Assembly (NCBI GenBank): GCA_022825235.1
Contig: JAJDYI010000035.1
Span: 1-64,000 of the forward strand
Direction of reading: 5' to 3'
DNA: 64,000 nt
Source of the DNA: Alphaproteobacteria bacterium
Lineage (GTDB): Bacteria; Pseudomonadota; Alphaproteobacteria; TMED109
A model generated the notes under the pieces. That model made no database searches. It was not told the DNA's origin and saw only the letters and a program-made list of their open reading frames with translations. The first letter of the stretch is position 1. Each line of letters starts with the position of its first letter. Positions 54,617 to 64,000 of the stretch are shown in pieces. A program made the position numbers and the translations under genes.

Positions 54617-57600
54617 TTACACCTCCGACGGCTGCGGCGCGTGTATGGGCGGCAGCAAGTCCGATTCCGGCTCCGCCGCGCGCTGCTGGGGGGCCGGTCT
54701 GGTTTCACCGGCGACGAAGATTCGAAGCATGGGAGGAACAATAATCAATGTGATCAGTGCCGACAGCGTCAGGCCCCCAACGACCACCGAACCCAAGCCC
54801 CGATAGAGCTCGGAGCCGGCGCCGGGGAAGAGGATCAGGGGCATCATCCCCGCGACCGTGGTCAGCGTGGACATGAAGATCGGCCGCACGCGGTTCCGGG
54901 TGGCCTCAACAATCGCCGGCTGCGGCTGCAGGCCCTCATGGCGGATGTGCAGCAAAGACTGGTGCACGAGCAGGATGGCGTTGTTCACCACGATGCCGAT
55001 CAGGATGACGAACCCCAGCATGGTCAGCATGTCGAGCGGCTGGACCGTGTAGAAGTTCAGGATCCAGAGCCCGATCACCCCGCCTGCCGTTGCCGGCGGC
55101 ACCGACAGCATGATCACAAACGGATAGAGGAAGCTGGAGAACAGGACCGCCATCAGCAGATAGACGATCGCCACGGCCACGATGAGATTCCCCACCATCG
55201 CGTTCCACGTCTGGGTTAGTTCGTCCGCTGTTCCGGAGATTGCGATCTTCACCCCGGGGGGCAGTCCCTGGCTCTCCAGCGGGCCTACCACCTCGGCGGC
55301 AACCTTGTCGATCGCGGCTTCGAGCGGGATTTGGTCAGAGGGTCGCAGCTGGAGCGTAATCGTGCGTTCCCGCTCGATGTGCCGGATTTCCGTCGGGCCC
55401 GACGTCACCACGACATTGGCAACCGAGCTTACCGGGAGAATTTCCCCGCTTTGGGTCACGACCGGCAGGGTCTCGATGCCCTGCGTGTGATCGATATCGT
55501 TCTGCGGGCCCTGCAGCGTCAGGTCAAGGCGCTCCGAATTCACGGTGATTTCCGCGACGCGGAGCCCGGAATTGAAAGCGTCGACGCTCATGGCGAGCTC
55601 GCGGGCCGTCACGCCGTTGTCTGACAGGCGTACCCGGTCGGGGCGGACCTGCACCTCGGGGGATCCCAGATCGAGCCCGGGGATCGGACGCATCTGGTTG
55701 CCTTGCTCGCGCGGGAATCCTTGGCCGATCAGGCCAGCGGACTGTTGTGCGACCGCCACGACGTCTTCAAGGGAGGGTCCGCTGATATCGATATCGATCG
55801 CACGCCCACCCCCGAAGCCACGCTGAAACAAGCTCGGCTGCGTAAAGAATCCGAACGTGCCTGGTTCGCCGAACAACGACCGGGTCAGAACCGGAATGAG
55901 CTCGCGCACCCGCGTTTCCTGTATCGCGCTCGCACCGAAGAACGTTCGACCATCGCGAATGGCCACAAAGAAGTAGTTCTTGATCTTGGGCGGCTGACCG
56001 GGTTCCGCCTCGGGGCCAGTCTCGCTTGCCCAGAGCGGCCGAACCGGAACCTCCACGCGCTCCGCAATCTCGGTAAGCGTTTCAAGATTGTAGCCGGGGG
56101 GCGGGAGCATCACGCCGAATATCAGGTTCCGGTTGCCTTCCGGCAGGTACTCCAGCTTCGGCAGCAGCTGCCAGCTCACGAACAGCGCTACCGCCGCGAC
56201 ACTCAACGCAATCGCCGCCGAAGCAATCCGGGAACGGAGAACCAACTTCACGTATCCGGTGAAGAAACGTGCCACCAAACGCGGAATCCAGTCAATGGGG
56301 CCAAGGCTGATCCGGCGGTATCCGCGGCCCGGCCCGAGCAGCCAAGTCGCCAGCGCCGGAATCACCGTCACCGAAACCAGCAAGGACATCAGGACGGCCA
56401 CCGAGATGGCCACGGCGATGTCGCGGAACAGCTGCCCGGCTTCGAGCTCCATAACGAGGATGGGAATGAAGACCAGTACCGTCGTGAGGGCGGAGACCAT
56501 CACGGCCGACCAGACCTGACGGGTGCCGTCATGCGCCGCCTCCGGCCCCGAGCGACCACCCTCCCTGAGACGGTAGATGTTTTCCAGCACCACGATGGCC
56601 GCATCGACGACCATGCCGACGGCAAAGGCGATGCCGGCCAGCGATATCACGTTGAGCGAACGCCCCAGCGCCGCCATTGCGACGAAGGAAGCCACGACCG
56701 ACACCGGGATGGCGAGTCCGATGATCACAGTCGCACGCCAGGAACGAAGGAACAGCAACAGGACCACCACGGCGAGTAACCCGCCGATCCAGATGTTCTG
56801 GCGGACCAGTTCGATCGCCGAATCGATGTAGATGGTTTCGTCGTACACCTGCCGCATGGTGAGGCCCACGCTCGGCAGGGCGAACTCGTTCAGTTCGTCG
56901 ATCGCGTCCCGCACTCCGTCCATCGTGTCAATGATGTTGGCGCCGCTCTGGCGCATCGCGTTCACGGCAAGTGCCGATTCCCCGAGGAAGCGGATATCGG
57001 CGCGCGGAGTCTTGTACCCGAAGTCGACGTTGGCGATATCTCCGATCCGGGTGCGTCCGATACGTCCGGACGCCGTTTCGTCGGTTACCAACACCACGTC
57101 CCGAACCTGCTCGGGGGTCTGGAGTTCGCCCTCGGCCCGCACCACGTACCGGCGCTTGCCCTCGTCAACATCCCCTGCGGACACCGAAGCGTTGGCGAGC
57201 CGCAACGAATCCACGACAGCCGGAACCGTGAGGTGATGGGTGGCGAGCTGTTCTGGTTGCACGGTGACCTGGAGCTCACGCTGCGTCCCGCCGTACAGGT
57301 TGGTCCGCGCAACGCCGGGAACCCGCTCCAGCCGGTCCTGGATCACGTCCTCGACGTAATCGCCATACGTCGAGATGGGGCGCTCGTTGCCCTCGGTGCG
57401 CGTGAGAATGAACCACGCGACTGCATTGTCATCGAGACCGGCAGTATCGAGTTGTGGTTCGCCGGCATCATCCGGGTAGTCGTCGATCTGGTTGAGCCGG
57501 TTGGAGACCAGCAGGAGCGCCCGGTCCATGTTGATCCCAACATTGAACTCGAGCTTCACCTCGGCCTGCCCGTCCCGCGAGGTGCTCTCCATACGTTCGA

Positions 57601-57829
57601 GCCCCTCCAGACCTCTGAGCACCTCTTCCTGGCGATTGACAATCTCGCGCTCGATTTCGTACGGGCTGGCGCCGTACCACCAGGTCGTCACCGAGATCAC
57701 CGGCGTAAACACGTCGGGCGCCAACTGGATCGGGATCCGGGTGAGGGCCAGAAAGCCCAGCACCACGATCATGACGACCAGCGCCAGGACGGCGATCGGC
57801 TTCTCGATGGAAAGGCGGATGAGGTTCAT
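54617..57829 (-). CDS. RND-family efflux permease
   Basis: Inner-membrane transporter of 1070 residues with 12 membrane segments and two large periplasmic loops, in the AcrB/HAE group. It begins MNLIRLSIEKPIAVLALVVM. The proton-relay region reads GMVVDAAIVVLENIYR, with one aspartate where AcrB has a DD pair, as in several RND subgroups. The C-terminal half contains GFVILIGIVVNNAILLVHQS and TTVAGMMPLILFPGAGSELY. It overlaps the adaptor by 4 bases. The exported substrate is unknown. Confidence 0.92.
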   Translation of the reverse strand: MNLIRLSIEKPIAVLALVVMIVVLGFLALTRIPIQLAPDVFTPVISVTTWWYGASPYEIEREIVNRQEEVLRGLEGLERMESTSRDGQAEVKLEFNVGINMDRALLLVSNRLNQIDDYPDDAGEPQLDTAGLDDNAVAWFILTRTEGNERPISTYGDYVEDVIQDRLERVPGVARTNLYGGTQRELQVTVQPEQLATHHLTVPAVVDSLRLANASVSAGDVDEGKRRYVVRAEGELQTPEQVRDVVLVTDETASGRIGRTRIGDIANVDFGYKTPRADIRFLGESALAVNAMRQSGANIIDTMDGVRDAIDELNEFALPSVGLTMRQVYDETIYIDSAIELVRQNIWIGGLLAVVVLLLFLRSWRATVIIGLAIPVSVVASFVAMAALGRSLNVISLAGIAFAVGMVVDAAIVVLENIYRLREGGRSGPEAAHDGTRQVWSAVMVSALTTVLVFIPILVMELEAGQLFRDIAVAISVAVLMSLLVSVTVIPALATWLLGPGRGYRRISLGPIDWIPRLVARFFTGYVKLVLRSRIASAAIALSVAAVALFVSWQLLPKLEYLPEGNRNLIFGVMLPPPGYNLETLTEIAERVEVPVRPLWASETGPEAEPGQPPKIKNYFFVAIRDGRTFFGASAIQETRVRELIPVLTRSLFGEPGTFGFFTQPSLFQRGFGGGRAIDIDISGPSLEDVVAVAQQSAGLIGQGFPREQGNQMRPIPGLDLGSPEVQVRPDRVRLSDNGVTARELAMSVDAFNSGLRVAEITVNSERLDLTLQGPQNDIDHTQGIETLPVVTQSGEILPVSSVANVVVTSGPTEIRHIERERTITLQLRPSDQIPLEAAIDKVAAEVVGPLESQGLPPGVKIAISGTADELTQTWNAMVGNLIVAVAIVYLLMAVLFSSFLYPFVIMLSVPPATAGGVIGLWILNFYTVQPLDMLTMLGFVILIGIVVNNAILLVHQSLLHIRHEGLQPQPAIVEATRNRVRPIFMSTLTTVAGMMPLILFPGAGSELYRGLGSVVVGGLTLSALITLIIVPPMLRIFVAGETRPAPQQRAAEPESDLLPPIHAPQPSEV

Positions 57830-59019
57830 TGGGTGGTTTCTTTCGCGCCTTCCGACGTCGCAGCGGTCTCAGCGACCGCATCGGATTCACCGCCCTCCCC
57901 ACCTTCGGCGGGCGGTGCCACTGCCACCGCCTGGCCGGGAAGCAGACGTTCATTGCCACGGACGACGGCGACCTCGCCGGGTTGTACGCCGGAGAGCACC
58001 ACGAACCGGTCTCCCACCGCATCGCCCAGCTGTACCGGGCGAACCTCTGCCTTGCCGTCGACGACGACGTACACCACCGAAATGCCCCGCCGCTGCAGGA
58101 TGGCATCCTTATGAACCGTCGGAAGCACGGCGGTGTCGCTGATGGGAACGTGCACCGTTACGCCCTCGCCGATCGGGGGAATGTGCTGCAACTCGGCAAG
58201 TTCCGGAACCAGTCGCACCCGCCGGGTGCGGGTCCGCGGGTTCTCGACCGTACCGACCGCGCGCACCGTCGTCCCGATGGAATCGCCGGACGCGCGCGTC
58301 ACCTCGATCCTCGCGCCCGGATTCAAAGCGGCGACCCGCTGTGATGGAACGTCCGCCTCAATCTCAAGGGCCTTCTCGCTGACCAACGTGACCACCGGAC
58401 CGCCGGGTTGCACGGCCTCGCCGAGATCCGCATGGCGCTCCTCGACCACTCCGTCGAACGGCGCGACGACGGTGCCGCGCGCGAAGTCATCCTCAGCGGT
58501 ATCCAGCCGGGCATTGGCCTCTTCGAGCGCCGCCAGGGCAACCTGAACCTGCGCCGCCGCAATGTCCGCTTCGCCCCGTGCGTCGTCGCGCTGCGCCTGA
58601 CTGAATGCCGTGGATTCACGCAGGCCCTCGGCCCGCTCCAAACGCCGCTGGGCAAGTTCCGCCCGCGCCCTTGCCACGGCCAGCCCTGCCTCGCTCTGAG
58701 CGACGCTCGCTTTCGCCTGCTGGACCTGCCAGCGCAGGCGGTCGATATCGAGCACCGCAATGATGTCGCCCTCGGCCAACCGATCACCGATGTTGACCGG
58801 AATTTCGGTGACATGACTCGCGAGCAGCGCCGGGACGACAGCCTCGAACAGTGTCACGAAGCGACCGATGGTCGGAGCCGTCTGATCGACGGCTTCTGCC
58901 GTCACCTTGTCAGTCCCCACCACCGCCGGCTGCTGCGCCATGGCCGGCGCCACTGCCCACACCACTGCCGCGGCCGCAAGGCAGCAGCGACCGGTTCCTG
59001 CGACACGCCGATTCCACAT
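57826..59019 (-). CDS. RND efflux periplasmic adaptor subunit
   Basis: Membrane-fusion protein of 397 residues that links the RND permease to an outer-membrane channel. A signal peptide (about 5-30, ending AMAQQ) is followed by the lipoyl and hairpin regions (55-200, with VPVGD-type NIGDRLAEGDIIAVLD and a long coiled coil), a beta-barrel (205-300) and a C-terminal acidic, low-complexity tail (GGEGGESDAVAETAATSEG). The ATG at 59019 is preferred to a TTG at 59028. No TolC-type gene is nearby. Confidence 0.9.
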   Translation of the reverse strand: MWNRRVAGTGRCCLAAAAVVWAVAPAMAQQPAVVGTDKVTAEAVDQTAPTIGRFVTLFEAVVPALLASHVTEIPVNIGDRLAEGDIIAVLDIDRLRWQVQQAKASVAQSEAGLAVARARAELAQRRLERAEGLRESTAFSQAQRDDARGEADIAAAQVQVALAALEEANARLDTAEDDFARGTVVAPFDGVVEERHADLGEAVQPGGPVVTLVSEKALEIEADVPSQRVAALNPGARIEVTRASGDSIGTTVRAVGTVENPRTRTRRVRLVPELAELQHIPPIGEGVTVHVPISDTAVLPTVHKDAILQRRGISVVYVVVDGKAEVRPVQLGDAVGDRFVVLSGVQPGEVAVVRGNERLLPGQAVAVAPPAEGGEGGESDAVAETAATSEGAKETTQ

Positions 59020-59092
59020 CACGAGCAAACCCCTACTTCACGATACGCGCGGGAGCGATGGCGTCGCGCCCGGATCCGCCAGGTGCCCAGTG

Positions 59093-59731
59093 TCAATAGG
59101 CTACCGGAACCGGATCCAAGTGGCGCCAAAGATGCCATGTAGCGCAGGAACGCCACGGTTCCCACCGCTCGCCGAACTCCGTCGCCGCCGAGCGCTCACC
59201 CTTCGCACTACCATACAGCTCACCGAGCGCCCGTAGAAGCCCGAGGTCGTCCACGGGGAACACATCGGGCCGCAAGAGACAAAAGATCAGGAACATCTCC
59301 GCCGTCCAGCGCCCGATGCCCCGGCGCTCCGTGAGGATGGCGATGACCTCCGCATCGGTGAGTTCCGGCCAGTGGATGCGGCGCCCGGCGCCGGAGGCGA
59401 ACCAGGACGCCAGTTCCTTCAGGTATTCGGCCTTCCGGGCCGACAGCCCGGCGCTTCGCAGCATCGCGAGGTCCGAGGCCGACACCTGGCGGTGCGATAC
59501 CCGCCCCAGGCTCGCCTCCAGGCGCCCCCACACGGCGTGCGCCGCCTTGACCGAGATCTGCTGGCCGACGATCGAGCGGGCCAGGGACTGGAAGGCGTTG
59601 CCCCGGGACCTGAGCACCACGCCCCGGGAATCCCGGATCACCTGCCGCAGCACGGGATCGCGCCGGGCCAGCGAGCGGGTCGCCTGGTCCCACCAGTCCG
59701 GCACCGTCCCCCGGGCGGGAACCTTGCGCAC
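59093..59731 (-). CDS. DNA-3-methyladenine glycosylase II (AlkA-like)
   Basis: Base-excision repair glycosylase of 212 residues in the HhH-GPD superfamily, without the N-terminal domain of E. coli AlkA. FQSLARSIVGQQISVKAAHAV starts the core, and the helix-hairpin-helix plus catalytic aspartate follow in LTERRGIGRWTAEMFLIFCL and DVFPVDDLGLLRAL. The GTG at 59731 is chosen; the same frame runs far upstream to 60481 but is not protein-like there. The start overlaps the last codons of the upstream membrane-protein gene. Confidence 0.88.
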   Translation of the reverse strand: MRKVPARGTVPDWWDQATRSLARRDPVLRQVIRDSRGVVLRSRGNAFQSLARSIVGQQISVKAAHAVWGRLEASLGRVSHRQVSASDLAMLRSAGLSARKAEYLKELASWFASGAGRRIHWPELTDAEVIAILTERRGIGRWTAEMFLIFCLLRPDVFPVDDLGLLRALGELYGSAKGERSAATEFGERWEPWRSCATWHLWRHLDPVPVAY

Positions 59732-59733
59732 GG

Positions 59734-61779
59734 CTACTGTGCTTCCCGGTGCCAGGCGAGAAACAGCGCCCCGACCGCCAGCGCCAGGAGGACCGGCCAC
59801 GGCAGCAGCGGCGACTGCGCAAGCCCGGTCACCGTGTGGCGACCGTGCCGCCGCAGGCCAAGCCAGTTGTCGCCCGCCGCCGCCTGCCCGGCCGTCACCG
59901 GGCGGAACGGTGGCGGCCCGTCGCGGTCCACCAGCCAGAACGCCCCGCCGCCCGTGGCGGCAGTGAGGGCTGCCAGCGGACCGGGGTCTGCCCGCATCTC
60001 CGTCAGTTCCAACGCATCGGCCGCCCCGACCAGCGCGGTTGCCGTCAGGCTCCCGCCCTGCAGCGTCCACAGCCCCGGCTCGTCGGCCTCGAACGAGGCC
60101 GTTGCGGTCCCCGCCTCCGGCGATCCGAGCGGCACCGCCCGGGCGGCACCGGAGGGGCTCACCGCGGTGATTTCGCGGAGCGGGGTGTCCACGCTCCGGT
60201 ATACGACGTCGATGCGCTGCTCGAGCACGTTCGCCCGCAGCAGATGCTCCTCGAGGTCCGGCTCCTTCATCAGCCAGTGCACGACCCGGCGGAGCAGCTC
60301 CGCCCGCGGACCTCCGCCGGGTCCGGGCCGGGTCCAGACCCAGGATTGATCCGAGAGCAGCTGCGCCACCCTGCCCTCGCCCACGCGGCTGAGCTGCAGG
60401 AGCGGCCAGCCGTCGGCGCCGCGCATGAGGGACTCGCCCTTCACGGGCATGCCCCGCACCATCCGGTACCACGGCCCCCATTCCATGGCGCCGGCGGCGA
60501 GCCCCGCCGTCACCGGGTGATTCCGGCCGGCTTCCGAGAGCTCCGGGACGAAGGGGCGCTCCATGACCTCCCCGGCCGGCAGGGTCGGGAGGATCTCCCG
60601 CAGAGGCGTGTGCACGAGGCTGAAGCGACCGGCGTAGCTGGGCCCCGCAATATCGAGGAGCGCGCCGCCGCGGACCACGTACTCAGCAATGTTCGCCAGG
60701 TACTGCGGCGGCAGGATGCCCCGCAGGTGATACCGGTCGAAGATGACGAGATGGAAGTCGTCGAGGTTGGCGTCGAACAGCTCCCGGGCCGGGAACGGGA
60801 TCAGGGACAGCTCCTGGACCGGGGTGGCGTCCTGCTTGGTCGGCGGCCGCAGGATCGTGAAGTGCACGAGGTCGACGGCCGGGTCCGCCTGAAGCAGATT
60901 GCGCCAGTGGCGGAGCCCCATGCTCGGCGCGCCCGAGACGAGCATGACGCGGAGCCGGTCGCGGACCGCATTCACATGGACGACCACCCGGTTGTTGTCG
61001 GGCGTGAGCTCACCGGGGACGGCGGCCACCTCCAGGGCGACGGCCACCACGCCCGCCCGCTCCAGCGGCAGTTCGAACTCGGTGGGCGTCCCGACCTGCA
61101 GCACCCGTTCGGCGGTGTGCCCGCCGGGCACGGTGATACGGACCGGTTCCGCCTGGCCCACGGCCGCTTCATCCAGGAGCGTGACCCGGAACTTCGCGGC
61201 TTCGCCGACAATGCCGTAGCGGGGCGCCCCCTCAACGACCAGGCGGCGGTCCCGTTCTCCGGGGGCACCCGTCAGCAGGGCGTGGACGGGGGCGTCAAAT
61301 CCGAGTGCCGACGGGTCCTCGGGCACGTCGTGCACCTGCCCGTCGGTGACCAGGACGACGGCGGCGACGCCGTCCGAGGGCACGTCCGCCACGGCCGAGC
61401 GCACGGCGGCGAACAACTTCGTCCCGGGGCCCCCGCCGCTCACCGTCACGGCCCGCACTTCCAGCCCCGGATCGTCGGCCAGGTCTTCCTGCAGCGCCTG
61501 CACGGCGGACGACGTCGCGGCGGCCCGGTCCCCCAGCTGCTGGCTGGGGCTGGCGTCCGCCACCACCAGCACCACGTCGGCCAGCTCCGCCCGCTGCTCG
61601 GCGGTCACCGTCGGGCGGGCAATCGCGAGCAGCAGCGCCGCGGCCGCCACCATGCGAAAACCGATTCCGGACGACCGCTTGCGCAGGCCGAGCCCCAGCA
61701 CGACCGCCGTGGCGGCGGCCAGGACGGCGCACAGGCTCCATGGCAGGAGCGGCGCGAACGTCAGCGTGAAACCCTCCAT
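59734..61779 (-). CDS. Membrane protein with VWA-like and amidotransferase-like folds
   Basis: A 681-residue protein. Two membrane segments (about 14-32 and 41-57) precede a VWA-like region (60-185) with VVLVVADASPSQQLGD and VVLVTDGQVHD. Next comes a glutamine-amidotransferase-like fold (290-470; RVMLVSGAPSM, FHLVIFDRYHLRGILPPQYL, GGALLDIAG). A last membrane segment lies near 655-675. This resembles BatA/BatB-neighbour proteins of alphaproteobacterial MoxR clusters, which assist assembly or stress tolerance in the envelope. It lies 6 bases after the next gene's stop, so the two are co-transcribed. Confidence 0.7.
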   Translation of the reverse strand: MEGFTLTFAPLLPWSLCAVLAAATAVVLGLGLRKRSSGIGFRMVAAAALLLAIARPTVTAEQRAELADVVLVVADASPSQQLGDRAAATSSAVQALQEDLADDPGLEVRAVTVSGGGPGTKLFAAVRSAVADVPSDGVAAVVLVTDGQVHDVPEDPSALGFDAPVHALLTGAPGERDRRLVVEGAPRYGIVGEAAKFRVTLLDEAAVGQAEPVRITVPGGHTAERVLQVGTPTEFELPLERAGVVAVALEVAAVPGELTPDNNRVVVHVNAVRDRLRVMLVSGAPSMGLRHWRNLLQADPAVDLVHFTILRPPTKQDATPVQELSLIPFPARELFDANLDDFHLVIFDRYHLRGILPPQYLANIAEYVVRGGALLDIAGPSYAGRFSLVHTPLREILPTLPAGEVMERPFVPELSEAGRNHPVTAGLAAGAMEWGPWYRMVRGMPVKGESLMRGADGWPLLQLSRVGEGRVAQLLSDQSWVWTRPGPGGGPRAELLRRVVHWLMKEPDLEEHLLRANVLEQRIDVVYRSVDTPLREITAVSPSGAARAVPLGSPEAGTATASFEADEPGLWTLQGGSLTATALVGAADALELTEMRADPGPLAALTAATGGGAFWLVDRDGPPPFRPVTAGQAAAGDNWLGLRRHGRHTVTGLAQSPLLPWPVLLALAVGALFLAWHREAQ

Positions 61780-61785
61780 CGCCGG

Positions 61786-64000
61786 TCAGCGCCGCTCCGC
61801 CGCGCGCCGCAGCCGTTGCAGGATCGTCCGCGTGTGGGCCTGATCCGACTTGTAGTTCCCGGTCATCGCGTACATCGCCAGGTTCACGCCGAACCGGTAC
61901 GCCAGCTCGCGCTGCCGTTCGCCGCCAGGAGTCACCGGAAACAGGGGCCGGCCGGCCGGGTCGGTCGCCCACGCCGCCGCCCAGCCGGCCGCACCCACCA
62001 CCACGCCGGCCACCTCGTCGCGGGACCGGTCGGCGGTGCTCTCGATCCAGACCTGGTTGCCGGCCCAGCGTCCGGGGAAGCTCCCCAGCAGATAGAAGGA
62101 CCGGCCCAGCACATGGCCGCCTGACACGGGCACGAGCGGCGGCAGGTCAAGGGCGCCCAGCACCTTCGACAGGCGCGGGTCGGCGCGACGCGGCGCCTCG
62201 AGCTGAGCGACCGGCGATCCGTCGCGCGTGTCGAACACGATCAGACCGCCCGTCTGGAGATAGGCCTCGATGCGTTGCACCGCCGCCTCCGAGACCGCCG
62301 CCTGCAGATCCGTCATCGGCCAGTACACGAACGGATGAAACACCAGCGGATCCCGTTCAATGTCGATCGGCTGCGGCGGCGCCGGGACGACCGAGGTCCG
62401 TGCCGCCAGGACGCGACCCAGCGCCGTCAGTCCCAGCGCGCTGGTCCGGTCCACCTCCGCGTCACCGGTCACGACGTAGCCGAACTGGATCGCCAGCGCC
62501 CCCACGGGCACGTCATCCTCGGCGCGTGCATCCGCGACGCCGAGCACGGCAAGCGCAACCAGCGCCGTGGCCCAGGCCTGCCCGCCGATCAGCCCGCGCA
62601 GCGCCAGACCCGCCACGATGTCCACCAGGAGCAGGGCGAGCGCCAGGGCGAACAGCCATGCCGACAGATCGACGGTCGTCGTTCCGAACCGCTGGACGGC
62701 GTCCACGCCGTCCGGCAGCGGGCCGCTGTAGGCCTGCACATCTGCCACGCTGCCGCCGAGGTTGAGGGCCCGGCGGAACAGCTCGTGGCCGTAGTAGCCG
62801 GGTGGGTGGCCGGGCCCGGGGACCCCCTCCAGCAGCCGTTCCGCGCCGACCGGCACGGCGTCCGGCGGCGGCGCCATTTCCCGGCCAAAACCGTCGAGGA
62901 CCGCCACCGGGGGCAGCACCTCCGAGCCCAGCTGCCCTTCACCGCCCTCGGCCCGTTCGACCAGCCGCTGCAGCATGCTGACGAACAGCCCGGACAACGG
63001 CAGGTTGGACCAGTCCGTGTTCGCCGTCACGTGGAAGAACACCAGTTCCCCGCGCCCGCTCTGCGCCGCCGTCACCAGGGGCGTCCCGTCGGCCAAGCGG
63101 GCCAGGGTCCGATCGTCCAGCAGCGCCGATGGCTCGGCGATCATCTGGCGCCGGATCAGGATGTCGTCGGGCACCTCCAGGCCGGCAAAGGGCGATTCCG
63201 AGGGAAACGGCCCGAGCGAGAACGGCTGCTCCCAGCTGAAGGCGCCGCCCAGCGCCCGCATCTCGCCTTCGCGCAGCTTCACCGGCAGGAGCGGGCTCTC
63301 CGCATCGACCAGACGCTCGCCGGCAAAACGCACGAGGGTGCCGCCGGAATCCAGCCACGCGGCGAGGGCATCGCGCCCTTCGGGACGGAGCTGGCCGACG
63401 TCGGCCAGGACGATCACCGATGGCGGGTCCTCCAGCAGCGCCGTCAGCGGACCCTGGCGGACTTCCGCGAATGGTTCGAGGGCGCGCCTCAGGTAGTAGG
63501 TGGGGGCCAGCAGCGGGCGGGCGGCGTAGTCGTCACCCAGGGTCACCAGTCCCACCGTGCGGCGCTGCCAGCGATCGTCCACGAGCACGACCGCGCCGGC
63601 GTGGCGCTGGCCCTCGATCTCGATCCGGGTGACGTCGCGGCGCAGCTCGCGCGGCAAGCCGAGCGGCACCGTGGCGGTTCGTTCGCCGTCCGCCAGCGCG
63701 GCCGCCACCCGCGTGAGCACCCGCCCTTCCAGGCTCATGGCCCGCACCCACGCTTCCTGGTTCCCGGATTCGTGCGTGCGGCGCAGCTCAGGCACCATGC
63801 CGTCGGCGCCGTCCGGTGCCGGCAGCAGCAGCAGGGGGGCCTCGTGCTCGGGCCCGCCCATCAGACTCAGGGGACCGATCCGGGAGAGCTGCTGCGCGAG
63901 CAGCGCCGTCGCTTCAGGGTCGCCGCCGTCCGTGCCGTCCCAGTACCACAGGATCTCCCCGGTGCCCGACAGTTCGGCGCCGACGAGCGATTCGAGAAAC
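61786..64000 (-). CDS. DUF4159-domain membrane protein, cut by the window end
   Basis: Over 738 residues visible, with the frame still open at 64000, so the 5' end is missing. The N-terminal part is BatA-like, with a VWA-type or amidotransferase-like domain (FAGERLVDAESPLLP region). Membrane segments lie near the middle (WLFALALALLLVDIVAGLAL). The C-terminal 210 residues are a DUF4159 domain beginning VPVGALAIQFGYVVTGDAEVD. DUF4159 proteins accompany MoxR ATPases in alphaproteobacteria. The reading frame extends from the first ATG (63861) to the window edge with the same composition. Confidence 0.75.
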   Translation of the reverse strand, partial: FLESLVGAELSGTGEILWYWDGTDGGDPEATALLAQQLSRIGPLSLMGGPEHEAPLLLLPAPDGADGMVPELRRTHESGNQEAWVRAMSLEGRVLTRVAAALADGERTATVPLGLPRELRRDVTRIEIEGQRHAGAVVLVDDRWQRRTVGLVTLGDDYAARPLLAPTYYLRRALEPFAEVRQGPLTALLEDPPSVIVLADVGQLRPEGRDALAAWLDSGGTLVRFAGERLVDAESPLLPVKLREGEMRALGGAFSWEQPFSLGPFPSESPFAGLEVPDDILIRRQMIAEPSALLDDRTLARLADGTPLVTAAQSGRGELVFFHVTANTDWSNLPLSGLFVSMLQRLVERAEGGEGQLGSEVLPPVAVLDGFGREMAPPPDAVPVGAERLLEGVPGPGHPPGYYGHELFRRALNLGGSVADVQAYSGPLPDGVDAVQRFGTTTVDLSAWLFALALALLLVDIVAGLALRGLIGGQAWATALVALAVLGVADARAEDDVPVGALAIQFGYVVTGDAEVDRTSALGLTALGRVLAARTSVVPAPPQPIDIERDPLVFHPFVYWPMTDLQAAVSEAAVQRIEAYLQTGGLIVFDTRDGSPVAQLEAPRRADPRLSKVLGALDLPPLVPVSGGHVLGRSFYLLGSFPGRWAGNQVWIESTADRSRDEVAGVVVGAAGWAAAWATDPAGRPLFPVTPGGERQRELAYRFGVNLAMYAMTGNYKSDQAHTRTILQRLRRAAERR

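Noticed and set aside
59732-60481. Upstream extension of the glycosylase frame
   Set aside because: It lies inside the membrane-protein gene and has a shadow-type composition.
1-64000. tRNA, rRNA and CRISPR arrays
   Set aside because: No cloverleaf with a GTTCRANNC loop, no rRNA stretch and no regularly spaced repeats were seen by eye; a covariance-model search would settle it.

Overview
This window looks like chromosomal DNA of a GC-rich alphaproteobacterium. The evidence is the ntrB-ntrC-ntrY-ntrX-trkA order, the fused ispDF gene, the neighbouring pgpA and cinA, an NtrX without the GAFTGA loop, and a TorF-type porin. No rRNA, tRNA or CRISPR array was seen, so a closer taxonomic call is not possible.

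Region 1 (about 1-5.8 kb) is a decayed integrated element. It carries an intact P4-type tyrosine integrase, a remnant of a serine recombinase, a PD-(D/E)XK nuclease fragment with an in-frame stop, and a membrane-anchored NUDIX protein. It also has IS21-like terminal repeats next to a Rap1a/Tai-like gene, and a DUF433/DUF5615 toxin-antitoxin pair whose toxin is frameshifted.

Region 2 (6-14.6 kb, minus strand) is a tightly packed housekeeping convoy: GMC oxidoreductase, ispDF, pgpA, cinA, an epimerase, a creatininase-family hydrolase, a lytic transglycosylase and a serine/threonine dehydratase. Most junctions overlap by a few bases. Region 3 (14.8-23.8 kb, plus strand) is the nitrogen regulation and potassium block ntrB, ntrC (apparent CTG start), ntrY, ntrX, trkA, trkH. 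A LOG-family gene, icd, convergent alaS, a Cys-rich secreted protein and acs follow.

Region 4 (31.7-38.9 kb) is the most unusual part. It is a minus-strand operon for a partner-switching pathway: a transmembrane sensor with a PP2C/SpoIIE phosphatase, a HATPase of the anti-sigma/slr1658 type, a STAS protein, a STAS-like domain fused to an SAM methyltransferase, and an unassigned protein with an N-box-like helix. A second PP2C phosphatase gene reads away from it across a 1.1 kb non-coding gap. The output is probably methylation or a regulator elsewhere.

Region 5 (39.4-44.5 kb) holds a polyamine-type ABC importer and a glutathione S-transferase. Region 6 (45.0-47.6 kb) is a complete bufferin-type RiPP operon: DUF2282 precursor, MNIO/DUF692 enzyme, DUF2063 partner and DoxX membrane protein, preceded by a perfect 9-bp inverted repeat. 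Region 7 (47.8-64 kb) has a Tat-exported amidohydrolase, a small coiled-coil membrane protein, a TorF porin beside a 48-bp palindrome, a DUF1499 protein and an HpcH/HpaI aldolase. It ends with an RND efflux pair with apbE, an AlkA-like glycosylase, and two large membrane proteins of the BatA/DUF4159 type, the last cut by the window edge.
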